NCBI RefSeq assembly: GCF_001294335.1
Contig: NZ_LGKG01000158.1
Coordinates: 1 to 59,179 of the forward strand
Reading direction: 5' to 3'
DNA: 59,179 nucleotides
Source of the DNA: Streptomyces chattanoogensis
Lineage (GTDB): Bacteria > Actinomycetota > Actinomycetes > Streptomycetales > Streptomycetaceae
Below, one piece after another: positions 1 to 8,941 of the stretch; the first letter of the stretch is position 1; each line of letters opens with the position of its first letter. The notes beneath the pieces were generated by a model. The model did not search any database. It was not told the origin of the DNA and was given only the letters and a program-made list of their open reading frames with translations. A program made the translations under genes and the position numbers.

Positions 1-380
1 AACTCCCCCTCACCCCCAACGGCAAACTCGACCCCCACCAACTCCCCCCACCACAAACAACACCGGAGCGAGGGGAAGCACCACATGGAGGTACCGAGTC
101 GACGCCCGGGACGGAGCGGGCGGACGGCGGCGGGGAGGCCGAGGGTGATCACGCGGTGATGCGGATGAGCCGTATATGGCAGCAGGCGATCGGGCTGCCG
201 GTCGGCCCCGACGACAACTTCTTCGAGGTCGGCGGCAACTCCCTGCTGGCCGTGCGGCTCAATGCCGCCCTCCGGCAGGACGGATTCGTCGGCGTACAAC
301 TGCGGGACATCTTCCGTCACCCGACGCCACGGCGCCTGGTCGCGGTCGCCGAGTCCCGTACTCCCACCACATCAGGCTGA
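1..380 (+). CDS. NRPS C-terminal end: adenylation tail plus peptidyl carrier domain (5' partial)
   Basis: Open from the window edge in the frame beginning at base 3, with no start visible. The first residues read LPLTPNGKLD, the A10 motif that ends an NRPS adenylation domain. A Pro/Thr/Gly/Glu-rich linker follows, then a carrier domain with the signature FFEVGGNSLLAV, whose Ser takes phosphopantetheine. The protein stops 20-30 residues after the carrier helices, with no thioesterase, reductase or condensation domain, so its product must pass in trans, probably to the PKS that starts 57 bases downstream. The first 60 bases use CAA, CCA and ACA codons far more than the rest of the cluster. The stop at 378-380 is certain; the length and substrate of the protein cannot be judged here. 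Confidence 0.9.
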   Translation, partial: LPLTPNGKLDPHQLPPPQTTPERGEAPHGGTESTPGTERADGGGEAEGDHAVMRMSRIWQQAIGLPVGPDDNFFEVGGNSLLAVRLNAALRQDGFVGVQLRDIFRHPTPRRLVAVAESRTPTTSG

Positions 381-437
381 CCAGCGCCCTTCCACCGGCG
401 TTCGGTCACACGTAAGAGACACAAACGAGGAGAAGAC

Positions 438-3400
438 ATGGGGGAGTTCGACAACGCGGTAGCAGTGGTGGGCCTCGCCGTCCGGGTACCGGGAGCCGCC
501 GACGCGGAAGCGTTCTGGCAGATGATCAACGACGGTACGGTGGGTCTGCCGGCGGCGCGGACGGACGGCGAAAGCGCGGAACACCGCTTGCGCGCCGGGC
601 AGATCGACCGCTTCGCCGAGTTCGACGCGGAGCTGTTCGGCGTGCTGCCGGCCCACGCCGCCGCCACCGACCCGCAGCACCGCGTCCTGACCGAGCTGGC
701 CTGGCAGGCCCTGGAGGACGCCGGGCTCGACACCCAGCGGTCCGACAGCCGCGTCGGTGTCTTCGCCGGCTGCGGCCCGGACACCTATCTCCACACGAAC
801 GTACTCAGCGACGAGCAGGTCACTCGGTCGCTGGGGCCGGAGCAGATCCAGCTCGGCAACTCCCGGGACTTCCTGGCGACCGCGCTCTCCTACCGGATGG
901 GCTTCACCGGCCCGAGCATCACCGTCCAGACGGCCTGCTCGACCTCACTCGTCGCGGTCCACCAGGCGGTGCGCAGCCTGCTCACCTACGAGTGCGACAT
1001 CGCCATCGCCGGTGGTGTGACGATTCACCCCACTGCGGACCCCGAGTACGTGTACACCGAGGGCGGCATCACCTCGCCGGACGGGCGGTGCCGCGCCTTC
1101 ACCGAGGGCAGCCGGGGCACGGTTCCCTCGAGCGGGGCCGGCGTCGTGGTCCTGCGGCGTGCCGCCGACCTGGATGACGCCGGCCACAGCACCCGTGCCC
1201 TCATCGTCGGCAGCGCCGTCAACAACGACGGCGCCGAACGGATGAGCCTGGTCGCCCCGAGCCCGCGCGGGCAGGCCGAGGTCATCGAGGAAGCCCTCGC
1301 TACGGCCGGCCTCTCGGCCGCGGACATCGCCCTCGTCGAGACGCACGGCACCGGAACCGGCCTCGGCGATCAGGTGGAGCTCGCCGCTCTCGCCGAGGTC
1401 TACGGATCCGCGGTGGAAGCCGAACCCTGTGCTCTCACCGCGGTCAAAGCGAACATCGGGCACTGCGACACCGCGGCCGGGGTGATCGGCCTGATCAAGA
1501 CCGTGCTCGCGCTGGACGAGGGGGTCATCGCGCCGACGCCGTCCCAGCCCGGTGACGGCCCCGACGTGGACCTCGGCTCCCGCCGCTTCTTCCTCCCTCG
1601 CCGGGCGGCCCCGTGGGCGCCCGGCAGGCCGCGACGGGCAGCCGTCAGCTCCTTCGGCCTGGGCGGCACCAACGCGCATGTGGTGCTGGCCGCGGCGGAG
1701 CGTGCGCCGGCGATTCCCGCGCCGGCCGGAAGCGGGGTCGCGGTGCTCTCCGCCGCCGATGGGCGGGCGCTGTCCGAACAGGCGCGACGGCTGGCCGACT
1801 GGCTCGACGGCCCGGGCGCCCGGGTCCCGGTCGCCGACGTCCTGGGGACGTTGTGGCACGGCCGGCGGCAGCTTCGTCACCGCTGGGCCACCGCTCTCCC
1901 GGCGCAGGAGAGCGCGGCGCGCGCCCTGTTGCGGGCGAAGCTCAAGGAGGCGAGCGGGCCCGGAGCCGGTACGGCAGGCTCCGAGCAGCCGGTCACTGCC
2001 GTGCTGCTGCCGGGGCAGGGTGTGGCGTTGGCCGGTGTCGGCGAAAAACTCCGTACCGTGGACGCGGAGTTCGCGGCCGATCTGGCCATGCTGCGCGAGG
2101 CGGTGCGCCGGGCCGGCGGGCCCGACCTGCGATCTTCCGGAGCGTGGACCGCAGACGACCCCCGCCTGCTCGACACCTCGGTCGTGCAACCGCTGCTCTT
2201 CACGCTCGGCCTCGCGGCACTGCGTCTGCTGGAGCGGCGCGGCGTACGGCCTGGGGTTCTGTTGGGACACAGCGTCGGTGAGCTGACCGCGGCCGCCCAT
2301 GCGGGGGTGTTCGCCGTCGAGGACGCGGCGGCCGCCGTGGTCCGCCGCGGCCGGCTGATGGCCGACGCTCCCGCCGGGGCGATGCTGGCGGTGCAGGCCG
2401 GGGAGAGCGTGGCCCTCGAGATCGCCGACGGACTGCCGCTCGACGTGTGCGGTCTCAACGCGCCGGACAACACGGTGCTCGGCGGCGAACCCCACGCGGT
2501 GGCCACGCTGGAGGCGCGCTGCCGCGAGAAGGGCATCACCGCGACGCGGCTGGCCACTTCGCGCGCATTCCACTCCCGGGCGATGGTGCAGGCCGCCGAA
2601 TCCTTCACGGAGTTCCTGCGGAACGTTCCGCTGGCGAAGCCGGAGCTGTCCGTGATCTCCAACCTCACCGGCCACGAGCTGGCTCCCGGTCAGGCCACTG
2701 ATCCGGCCTACTGGGGTGAGCAGTTGCGGAGCACGGTCCGGCTGGACGATGCGATGCGCACCCTGACCGATGCCGCGCCGTCGGTGGTCCTCGGACTGCA
2801 CCGGGGCCGGACGATGACGAACCTGTTGCGGCAGACAGCGCGCCGGGCCGGCCGGTCACCACTGGTGACGGACCTGTTCGGCACCCAGGAGTCGGGCGAG
2901 GCCCTCGCCTGTGAAGACGCGATGGCCCAGCTTTGGACCGCCGGCTGCACAGTCCGGTTCGGCATGGCACGCCCCGCCCGCCCCGCGGCCCTTCCCACCT
3001 ATCCGTTCGCGCCGGACCGGCACTGGATCGACGCCGTCGAGCGCATCCCACCCACCGACGCGGTACCCCGCCGGAACACCGACAGAAACCCCCGCCCGGG
3101 CGCACCGGCAGAGGCCACGGCGGGGGAGCCCGGTGCGGCCCCCGGCGCGGGGGTGGGGGAGACGGTCGCCGAGGTGTGGCAGCACACCTTCGGCGGCGCC
3201 CCGCTCCGCCCCGACGACAACTTCTTCACGCTCGGCGGCACCTCGTTGCAGGCGGCGCACCTCGTCACCGTGATCAACGACAAACTCCTCCTGGACACCC
3301 GCCTGCAGGACCTCTATCAGTTCTCCTCGCTGGGCGAATTCACCGGACGCATCGAGCAGCTCACCTCCGACCGTGACGACGAGGAGCTGCTGCGACTGCT

Positions 3401-3443
3401 CGACGAGCTCGAAGCAGAGAACGGAACCCCGGACCATGAGTGA
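438..3443 (+). CDS. Type I polyketide synthase module KS-AT-ACP
   Basis: A 1001-residue single PKS module. The ketosynthase (about 5-420) has TACSTS with catalytic Cys167, then HGTGT and NIGHCDTAAG, which supply the two catalytic His residues. The acyltransferase (about 515-830) has GHSVGE with Ser612 and the AFHS motif that normally marks malonyl-CoA specificity. The ACP (about 905-975) carries GGTSL with Ser936. No KR, DH, ER or TE is present, so one malonate extension leaves a beta-keto group. The last residues, rich in Asp/Glu/Leu (DDEELLRLLDELEAE), look like a C-terminal docking helix. The ATG follows GAGGAGAAG. The stop overlaps the next gene by 8 bases. Domain calls are firm; the docking role is inference. 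Confidence 0.96.
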   Translation: MGEFDNAVAVVGLAVRVPGAADAEAFWQMINDGTVGLPAARTDGESAEHRLRAGQIDRFAEFDAELFGVLPAHAAATDPQHRVLTELAWQALEDAGLDTQRSDSRVGVFAGCGPDTYLHTNVLSDEQVTRSLGPEQIQLGNSRDFLATALSYRMGFTGPSITVQTACSTSLVAVHQAVRSLLTYECDIAIAGGVTIHPTADPEYVYTEGGITSPDGRCRAFTEGSRGTVPSSGAGVVVLRRAADLDDAGHSTRALIVGSAVNNDGAERMSLVAPSPRGQAEVIEEALATAGLSAADIALVETHGTGTGLGDQVELAALAEVYGSAVEAEPCALTAVKANIGHCDTAAGVIGLIKTVLALDEGVIAPTPSQPGDGPDVDLGSRRFFLPRRAAPWAPGRPRRAAVSSFGLGGTNAHVVLAAAERAPAIPAPAGSGVAVLSAADGRALSEQARRLADWLDGPGARVPVADVLGTLWHGRRQLRHRWATALPAQESAARALLRAKLKEASGPGAGTAGSEQPVTAVLLPGQGVALAGVGEKLRTVDAEFAADLAMLREAVRRAGGPDLRSSGAWTADDPRLLDTSVVQPLLFTLGLAALRLLERRGVRPGVLLGHSVGELTAAAHAGVFAVEDAAAAVVRRGRLMADAPAGAMLAVQAGESVALEIADGLPLDVCGLNAPDNTVLGGEPHAVATLEARCREKGITATRLATSRAFHSRAMVQAAESFTEFLRNVPLAKPELSVISNLTGHELAPGQATDPAYWGEQLRSTVRLDDAMRTLTDAAPSVVLGLHRGRTMTNLLRQTARRAGRSPLVTDLFGTQESGEALACEDAMAQLWTAGCTVRFGMARPARPAALPTYPFAPDRHWIDAVERIPPTDAVPRRNTDRNPRPGAPAEATAGEPGAAPGAGVGETVAEVWQHTFGGAPLRPDDNFFTLGGTSLQAAHLVTVINDKLLLDTRLQDLYQFSSLGEFTGRIEQLTSDRDDEELLRLLDELEAENGTPDHE

Positions 3444-4623
3444 CCTCGCAGGACGCCTGTCCGCGCTCAGCCCGGAGCAGCGCCGCCGACTGGCACAGGG
3501 CATGCGCCGGCGCGGTGCACACGCCGCTTCGGCGGACTCCGCACCGGGTCCGGCGGGGGCCCCGGCCCGGCAGAGCCTCTACTTCTTCGCCAGCGCCGAC
3601 GCGATGCCGGCCCGGGAGTACTACTCCCTCGTGCTGGACGCCGCCGCAATGGCCGACGCCGCAGGCCTGCACGCCATCTGGCTGCCCGAACGCCATTTCG
3701 TGGACTTCGGCGGATTTTCACCCAATCCCGCTGTGCTGGGTGCCGCCGTGGCCGCGCGCACCGATCAGTTGCGCATCCGAGCCGGAAGTGTCGCCGCGCC
3801 GCTCCAGCACCCGGCACGTATCGCGGAGGACTGGGCCCTGGTCGACAACCTGTCCGGTGGCCGGGCGGGCATCTCGTTCGCCAGCGGCTGGCACCCGGAC
3901 GACTTCGTGCTCGCCCGGGAGGACTACGAGGACCGGCGGGCGGTCACCGCCCGCACGATCGAGCAGGTCAGGAGCCACTGGCGCGGGGACACCCTCGGGT
4001 ACCCCACGACGGCCGGCGGCGAGGCGCAGGTCCGCACCCAGCCGCGCCCGGTGCAGCCCGACCTTCCGGTGTGGCTCACCGCGGCCGGCAACCCGGCCAC
4101 CTTCACCCAGGCGGCCCGGGCGGGATACGGCGTCATGACCGCGCTCCTCGGCCAGACGATGCCGGCGCTGCGCGAGAACATCGCCCGATACCGGCAGGCC
4201 TGGCAGGGGGCGGGACACCGCGGCAACGGCGATGTGGTGGTCATGGTCCACGCGCATGTCAGCGACCGCCCGGACTGCGAGGACTTCCTGCGTCCGGCCA
4301 TGCACGGCTACCTGCGGGCCTTCCGCAGCCAGACGGCCGCCTCCACCGCGGACGAAGAAGTCCTGCTGGAGAGCGCCTACCTGGATTTTCTGCACGGCCC
4401 GTCCCTTCTGGGCTCCCCGGCCAAGGCCTCCTCCGTCCTTGCCGAGCTGGCCGACGCGGGAGCCGACGAGGTCGGCTTCCTCGTCGACTTCGGCCTGCCG
4501 GCCGCCGCCATCCTCGCCGCCTTGCCGGCGCTGCTGGCACTGTCCCCGGCCGACCCTCCGCGCGGCCCGGACGGCGCCCCGGAATCCACTCGCCACGTCG
4601 ACGAGGAAGAAGCCCCGGCATGA
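3436..4623 (+). CDS. MupA/Atu3671-family luciferase-like flavin monooxygenase
   Basis: 395 residues. Family features visible in order are SLYFF near the core start, IWLPERHFVDFGGFSPNP, RIRAGSV, EDWALVDNLSGGR and FASGWHPDDFVL. These are typical of the natural-product branch of bacterial luciferase-like (LLM) oxidoreductases that work on carrier-bound intermediates with reduced FMN. Members are often embedded within NRPS/PKS megaenzymes; this one is free-standing. The first 27 residues (LSALSPEQRRRLAQGMRR) resemble an NRPS inter-domain linker and may dock to the PKS C-terminus just upstream. ATG 3436 overlaps the PKS stop. Likely role: hydroxylation or oxidative rearrangement of the polyketide/peptide chain. 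The exact reaction cannot be read from sequence. Confidence 0.9.
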   Translation: MSDLAGRLSALSPEQRRRLAQGMRRRGAHAASADSAPGPAGAPARQSLYFFASADAMPAREYYSLVLDAAAMADAAGLHAIWLPERHFVDFGGFSPNPAVLGAAVAARTDQLRIRAGSVAAPLQHPARIAEDWALVDNLSGGRAGISFASGWHPDDFVLAREDYEDRRAVTARTIEQVRSHWRGDTLGYPTTAGGEAQVRTQPRPVQPDLPVWLTAAGNPATFTQAARAGYGVMTALLGQTMPALRENIARYRQAWQGAGHRGNGDVVVMVHAHVSDRPDCEDFLRPAMHGYLRAFRSQTAASTADEEVLLESAYLDFLHGPSLLGSPAKASSVLAELADAGADEVGFLVDFGLPAAAILAALPALLALSPADPPRGPDGAPESTRHVDEEEAPA

Positions 4624-7600
4624 CCTTGGACAGGAAAGCCGTCGCGGCCCGGCTGGCGCGGCTCGACCCTGCGCAACGCGCGGCCTTGGCGGCCAAGATG
4701 GCGTCCGCGCGTACCGGCCCGCCGCTGCGTGCGCGGTCCGGCCCGCGCGAGCGCTTCCCACTGGGCATGGACCAGGAACGGCTGTGGATCCTGGACCAGC
4801 TGGATCCCGGCAGCATCACGTACACCCTCGGCTTCGGCCTGCGTTTCCATGGCGAATTCGACCTGGCGGCGTTCACCGAGGCCGCCCACGCGGTGGTGCG
4901 TCGGCATGAACTGCTGCGCTGCGGGGTCGAGACAGAGGACGGCACCCCGTATCTGCGCGTGCACCCGGACCGGACGGCGGACATCACCTTCGCCGATCTC
5001 GCGGACGGTCCCAGCGCCGAGAGGGAGGACCGCCGCGCCGCCTTCATCGAACGGCAGGTACAGCGCCCGTTCGACCTCTCGGCCGACCCCGTGCTCCGGC
5101 TGGGCATCGCCGATCTGGGCGGCGGCGACTACCAGGTCGTCGAGACGATGCCGCACTCGTTCACCGACCAGTGGTCCTACGTCCGGCTGAACCGCGAACT
5201 CCTGGAGCACTACCGGGCGATCAAGGAGAACACCACACCTCACGTACCGGACCTGCCTGTACAGTTCGGGGACTTCGCCCAATGGCAGAGGGAGTACTTC
5301 GCCGGGCCCCGAGGCGCCGAGCACCGCACCTTCTGGCGGGAGTATCTGGCGGACGTGCCCGGCAGGCTGCCGCTCCCGTACGACGGCACGCCCAACAGCT
5401 CCGACCACGCGGGCCGACAGTACAATTTCATCCTCGACCAAGACGTCGCTGCAGCGTTCCTCGCCAAGGCCCGTGAGGCGAGGACCACTTCCGCCACGGC
5501 CATGGTCGCAGCCTATGTCGCGCTGCTGCACGAGGAGACCGGCGAGCGTGACATCGTCGTCGGGGTCCCCAGCGTGACACGGGGGCAGGCGGTCACCGAG
5601 GACCTCGTGGGGTTCTTGCTCACCAACGTGCCCATCAGGGTCCGGCTGCCCCGGAACCCGACGCCCGATCAGGTGCTTGCGGCCACCATCGAGGCTTCCA
5701 CCGCCGTTGCCGAGCACCGCGAAGTGCCCTTCAGCGAAATCGTCGAGGCGGCCGCTCCCGACCGCACCTCCACGCGCTATCCGCTGCTGCAGACCATGCT
5801 GGTGCAGCTGACCCTCGACGACACGGTGTTCTTCACCGTGCCCGGTGCCGACATCTACGCCAACGCGGTCCCCGAAGGCATCTCTTCCATGGACCTGACC
5901 GTGGCCTGGTGGCAGGTGGGCGAGGTGGTGTACGGACGCATCGAGTACCGCACCGCCGTCTTCCGGGACGCCACCATCGAGCGCATGGCCGGCCGGCTCC
6001 TGCAGTTGGTGGCCCGCTTCGTCGACGCGCCCGGAACCCCACTGCGGGTACGCCGGGTCCGAGGCGGCGACGCCCCGCAGTCGGTGTTCGCCCCGGCCGT
6101 GCACACCTCCTCTTCGGCCCCAGGCGACCTGGGGAAGGTCGCCGAGGTGTGGCGCGCGGTGCTGGGGCTGCCGCGGGCGGACGCCGGCGACGTCTTTTTC
6201 GAAGTGGGCGGCACCTCCCTGCTCGCTGTGCGCCTGGCACACCAGCTCAGGGCGGCCGGCTTCACCGTCACGCTCAAGGACGTCTTCACACACCCCACCC
6301 TCGGGCAGCTGGCCGAGGCATTGCTCAGCCGGACGGGTACGGTGCCGGCGGCCCGGACACCGGAGCCCGTCGGGCCTCTCGGCCCCGAGCAGGAACTGCT
6401 CTTCGAGGCGGGGCTGGAGAAGGTGGAGCTATGGGCGCACAGCTATGTGCTGGACGCCACCGAGCCGCTGGAGGCCGAACGGCTGCGCGCCGCTGTGGAC
6501 GCCGTGCTCGCTGCCCACCCGACACTGTCCACGATCTTCACCACCACGGGCACCGCCCGCACGGCACACCCCGGCAACCGATACCGCTGGCGGTTGGAAG
6601 AGCCCGACGCGGCGCCTCACGAGGTGGCCGCCGCGCAGCGCGCCGAGCTCGACGCCGCAACGGGCCTGCAGTTCGCGGTGAGCCTGATCCCGGACGGCCC
6701 CGGACGGCTGGTGCTCAGCGCCTCCCATCTGGTCATCGACGGCCTCTCGTGGGGCGTGGTGATATCCGATCTGGCGCGTGCGTACCGGGGTCTGCCCCTG
6801 GAGGCCGAGCGAACCGGCTACCTGGAGTACGCGGCGGCACTCCGCCGGATCGACCCGGCACCACAAGCCGCTTACTGGCGTGCGCAGCTCGCCGCCGTAC
6901 GGCCGCTGAGCTGGACATCCGGTCGGCCGAACCTGCATGGCAGCGAGGTGCACTTCGAGGTGACGGTGCCGTGCGGCACCCGTCGCCGCTCCCTGGAGGC
7001 GGAGTCCGTCACCGCCGTGGCGCGGGCGCTGCGGCCGTACTCCCCGGACGTGGTGCTGTCGGTGATGGGGCTGGGGCGTGAGCCGCTGCCCGCGCTGCCG
7101 GACTTCGACCCCGGCCGTGCGGTGGGCTACTACTCCTCCGCATACCCCCTGCATGTGCCGCTGACCGGTGGCGGGCCACTGGACGATCTCGCGGCGGTCG
7201 ACGAGGCGCTGCGCGCGGTACCCGACGGCGGCAAGCCGTTCGCCCTGCTGCTGTGCTCGGCGGACGCCGAGCTGCGCGCGGAGTTCGCCGCCCTGGCACT
7301 GCCACGGGTCGTGGTGAACTACGTCGGCACCCTCACGGATCCGGGCGAGGGCTCCGCCGGCCTCTTCGCCGTCTCGGGCGAAATCGCGGCCCAGGGAAAT
7401 GAACTGACGGAGAGTCAGGTGGATGTGGATGTCGCTGTCGGGATCCGCGGCGACCAGGTGGTGATGCGCTGGCTCTACAGCCCGGACACGGTCCCTGAGC
7501 ACGCTGTCCGGGAGGCCGCAGCGCAGGCTGCGCGCGACCTCGACGCCCTGCTGCGGCCGGCTCCGGCGGAGACGGTTCCCGGTCGGCTGGGCGTGACGGA

Positions 7601-7658
7601 GCAGGGCATGGACGAGCTCTTCGCCCGGCTCGGACAGACCCGAGGGGGAAGCAAGTGA
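4620..7658 (+). CDS. NRPS protein lacking an A domain: condensation - PCP - epimerization-like
   Basis: 1012 residues starting at ATG 4620 (ATGA overlap). A linker-like start (LDPAQRAALAAKM) precedes a condensation domain (about 45-480). Its active-site motif is PHSFTDQ instead of HHxxxDG: catalytic His179 and Asp183 are kept, but the first His and the Gly are changed. A PCP follows with Ser533 in GGTSL. The C-terminal domain (about 590-985) has SHLVIDGLSW (His703, Asp707), VGYYSSAYPL and NYVGTL, which match the His, VGWFTS and NYLG motifs of epimerization domains. No adenylation domain is present, so the PCP must be charged in trans; the stand-alone A protein at 15625 is the obvious candidate. 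Confidence is high for the domains and moderate that the last one is an active epimerase. Confidence 0.9.
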   Translation: MTLDRKAVAARLARLDPAQRAALAAKMASARTGPPLRARSGPRERFPLGMDQERLWILDQLDPGSITYTLGFGLRFHGEFDLAAFTEAAHAVVRRHELLRCGVETEDGTPYLRVHPDRTADITFADLADGPSAEREDRRAAFIERQVQRPFDLSADPVLRLGIADLGGGDYQVVETMPHSFTDQWSYVRLNRELLEHYRAIKENTTPHVPDLPVQFGDFAQWQREYFAGPRGAEHRTFWREYLADVPGRLPLPYDGTPNSSDHAGRQYNFILDQDVAAAFLAKAREARTTSATAMVAAYVALLHEETGERDIVVGVPSVTRGQAVTEDLVGFLLTNVPIRVRLPRNPTPDQVLAATIEASTAVAEHREVPFSEIVEAAAPDRTSTRYPLLQTMLVQLTLDDTVFFTVPGADIYANAVPEGISSMDLTVAWWQVGEVVYGRIEYRTAVFRDATIERMAGRLLQLVARFVDAPGTPLRVRRVRGGDAPQSVFAPAVHTSSSAPGDLGKVAEVWRAVLGLPRADAGDVFFEVGGTSLLAVRLAHQLRAAGFTVTLKDVFTHPTLGQLAEALLSRTGTVPAARTPEPVGPLGPEQELLFEAGLEKVELWAHSYVLDATEPLEAERLRAAVDAVLAAHPTLSTIFTTTGTARTAHPGNRYRWRLEEPDAAPHEVAAAQRAELDAATGLQFAVSLIPDGPGRLVLSASHLVIDGLSWGVVISDLARAYRGLPLEAERTGYLEYAAALRRIDPAPQAAYWRAQLAAVRPLSWTSGRPNLHGSEVHFEVTVPCGTRRRSLEAESVTAVARALRPYSPDVVLSVMGLGREPLPALPDFDPGRAVGYYSSAYPLHVPLTGGGPLDDLAAVDEALRAVPDGGKPFALLLCSADAELRAEFAALALPRVVVNYVGTLTDPGEGSAGLFAVSGEIAAQGNELTESQVDVDVAVGIRGDQVVMRWLYSPDTVPEHAVREAAAQAARDLDALLRPAPAETVPGRLGVTEQGMDELFARLGQTRGGSK

Positions 7659-8941
7659 CCGGTACGGCCGATCCGGCAGCCGCGCGGCCGGCACTCCGAC
7701 GGGCTCCGCTGACGGTCCTGCTCGTCGCCCAGTACCTCTCGTCGTTCGGCAACGCCGTCACCATTGTGACGATTCCGCTCTACGTCCTGGGCAAGACCGG
7801 CAGCGCCGTCGAGACCGGCCTCGCCGGCTTCGCCAACTCGCTGCCGCTGATCTTCGCGGGGGCCTTTGGCGGGGTCCTGATCGACCGGGTCGGCGGACGC
7901 CGTATGAGTGTGCTCTCCGACCTGCTGGCGGGCCTGATCATAGGCCTGATCCCGCTCCTGGACGAGACCACCGGCCTGCCGACGCCTGCCCTGCTGTGCA
8001 TGCTGTTCGGGCGGACGGTCGTCGCGACGCCGGCCACCGCCGCGCGGCTGAGCATGATCAAGCCGCTGGCCGAGGCCGCCGGCGTACGACTGGAGAACGC
8101 CAACTCCTGGTACCAGGCGGCACCACGGCTCGGTCTGGTGGCCGGCGCCCCCCTCGCCGGTCTCCTCGTCGCCGTCAGCGGGTCGGTGACCGGTATGTAC
8201 GTCGATGCCGCGAGCTTCCTCATCGCCTCGGCCCTGATCGCCTTCGCGGTGCCCCGCGCGCCCGCCCGCCCGGCCGGTCCGTCTGTCGGCTTCGGGCGGC
8301 AGTTGACGGAGGGCCTGGCCCTCGTCAAGACGATGCCCGTCATCGGAGCGATGACCGCATTCGTCTTCGTCACCAACTTCCTCGACGACGCGTTCACCCC
8401 TCTGATGCTGCCGGTCTACACCCGCGAGGTGCTCGGCAACGGCGAATCGCTGGGCTGGCTGCTCGCCGCGTCGGGCTGCGGAGCCATCGCCGGCACCTTC
8501 CTCTACGGGCCGGCCAGCCGGCGGTTCCTCAGCAACCGCAGACTCACCCTGCTGGGGTGCTTCGCGGTCATTGCGGCGCTGCGTCTGCTGTTCGTGGCCC
8601 AGCCGGGCCTGCCGGTGATGCTCGCCCTCACCTTCCTGTCCGGGCTCGCGGCAGGACCGCTCAATCCGGTGCTGAGCACCGTCATGCTGGAGCGGGTGCC
8701 GGAGGACCTGCGCGGCCGGGTCTTCGGACTGACCGGAGCCGTGGGGATGGGTGCCGCGCCCCTGGGGATCCTGGCTGCCGGATGGGCTGTCGAATACGGC
8801 GGTCTACGGATCGCGATGGCCTGCTTCGGCCTGGCCTACGTCGTGCTGATCCTCCTCTCGCTGCGCAGCCGCGCGCTCAAGGAGATGGATGCTCCCGTCG
8901 TGCCCGGCCCCGACCAGGAAAAGGTTCCTTCCCATGACTGA
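7655..8941 (+). CDS. MFS transporter, probable product exporter
   Basis: 428 residues with about twelve hydrophobic segments and a typical major-facilitator N-half: LYVLGKTGSAVETGLAGFANSLP, then the loop motif GGVLIDRVGGRRMSVL between helices 2 and 3. The C-half contains RVPEDLRGRVFGLTGAVGMGAAPLG, as in the MFS_3-like drug exporters found in actinomycete clusters. GTG 7655 overlaps the upstream stop as GTGA, so translation is coupled to the NRPS gene. Location between core biosynthetic genes supports export of, and self-protection from, the cluster product. The substrate is inferred from context only. Confidence 0.9.
   Translation: MTGTADPAAARPALRRAPLTVLLVAQYLSSFGNAVTIVTIPLYVLGKTGSAVETGLAGFANSLPLIFAGAFGGVLIDRVGGRRMSVLSDLLAGLIIGLIPLLDETTGLPTPALLCMLFGRTVVATPATAARLSMIKPLAEAAGVRLENANSWYQAAPRLGLVAGAPLAGLLVAVSGSVTGMYVDAASFLIASALIAFAVPRAPARPAGPSVGFGRQLTEGLALVKTMPVIGAMTAFVFVTNFLDDAFTPLMLPVYTREVLGNGESLGWLLAASGCGAIAGTFLYGPASRRFLSNRRLTLLGCFAVIAALRLLFVAQPGLPVMLALTFLSGLAAGPLNPVLSTVMLERVPEDLRGRVFGLTGAVGMGAAPLGILAAGWAVEYGGLRIAMACFGLAYVVLILLSLRSRALKEMDAPVVPGPDQEKVPSHD

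Noticed and set aside
945..2801. Long open frame on the minus strand opposite the PKS
   Set aside because: It is a shadow of the high-GC plus-strand gene: composition is Arg/Gly/His-rich with no domain, and the plus strand holds a complete KS-AT.
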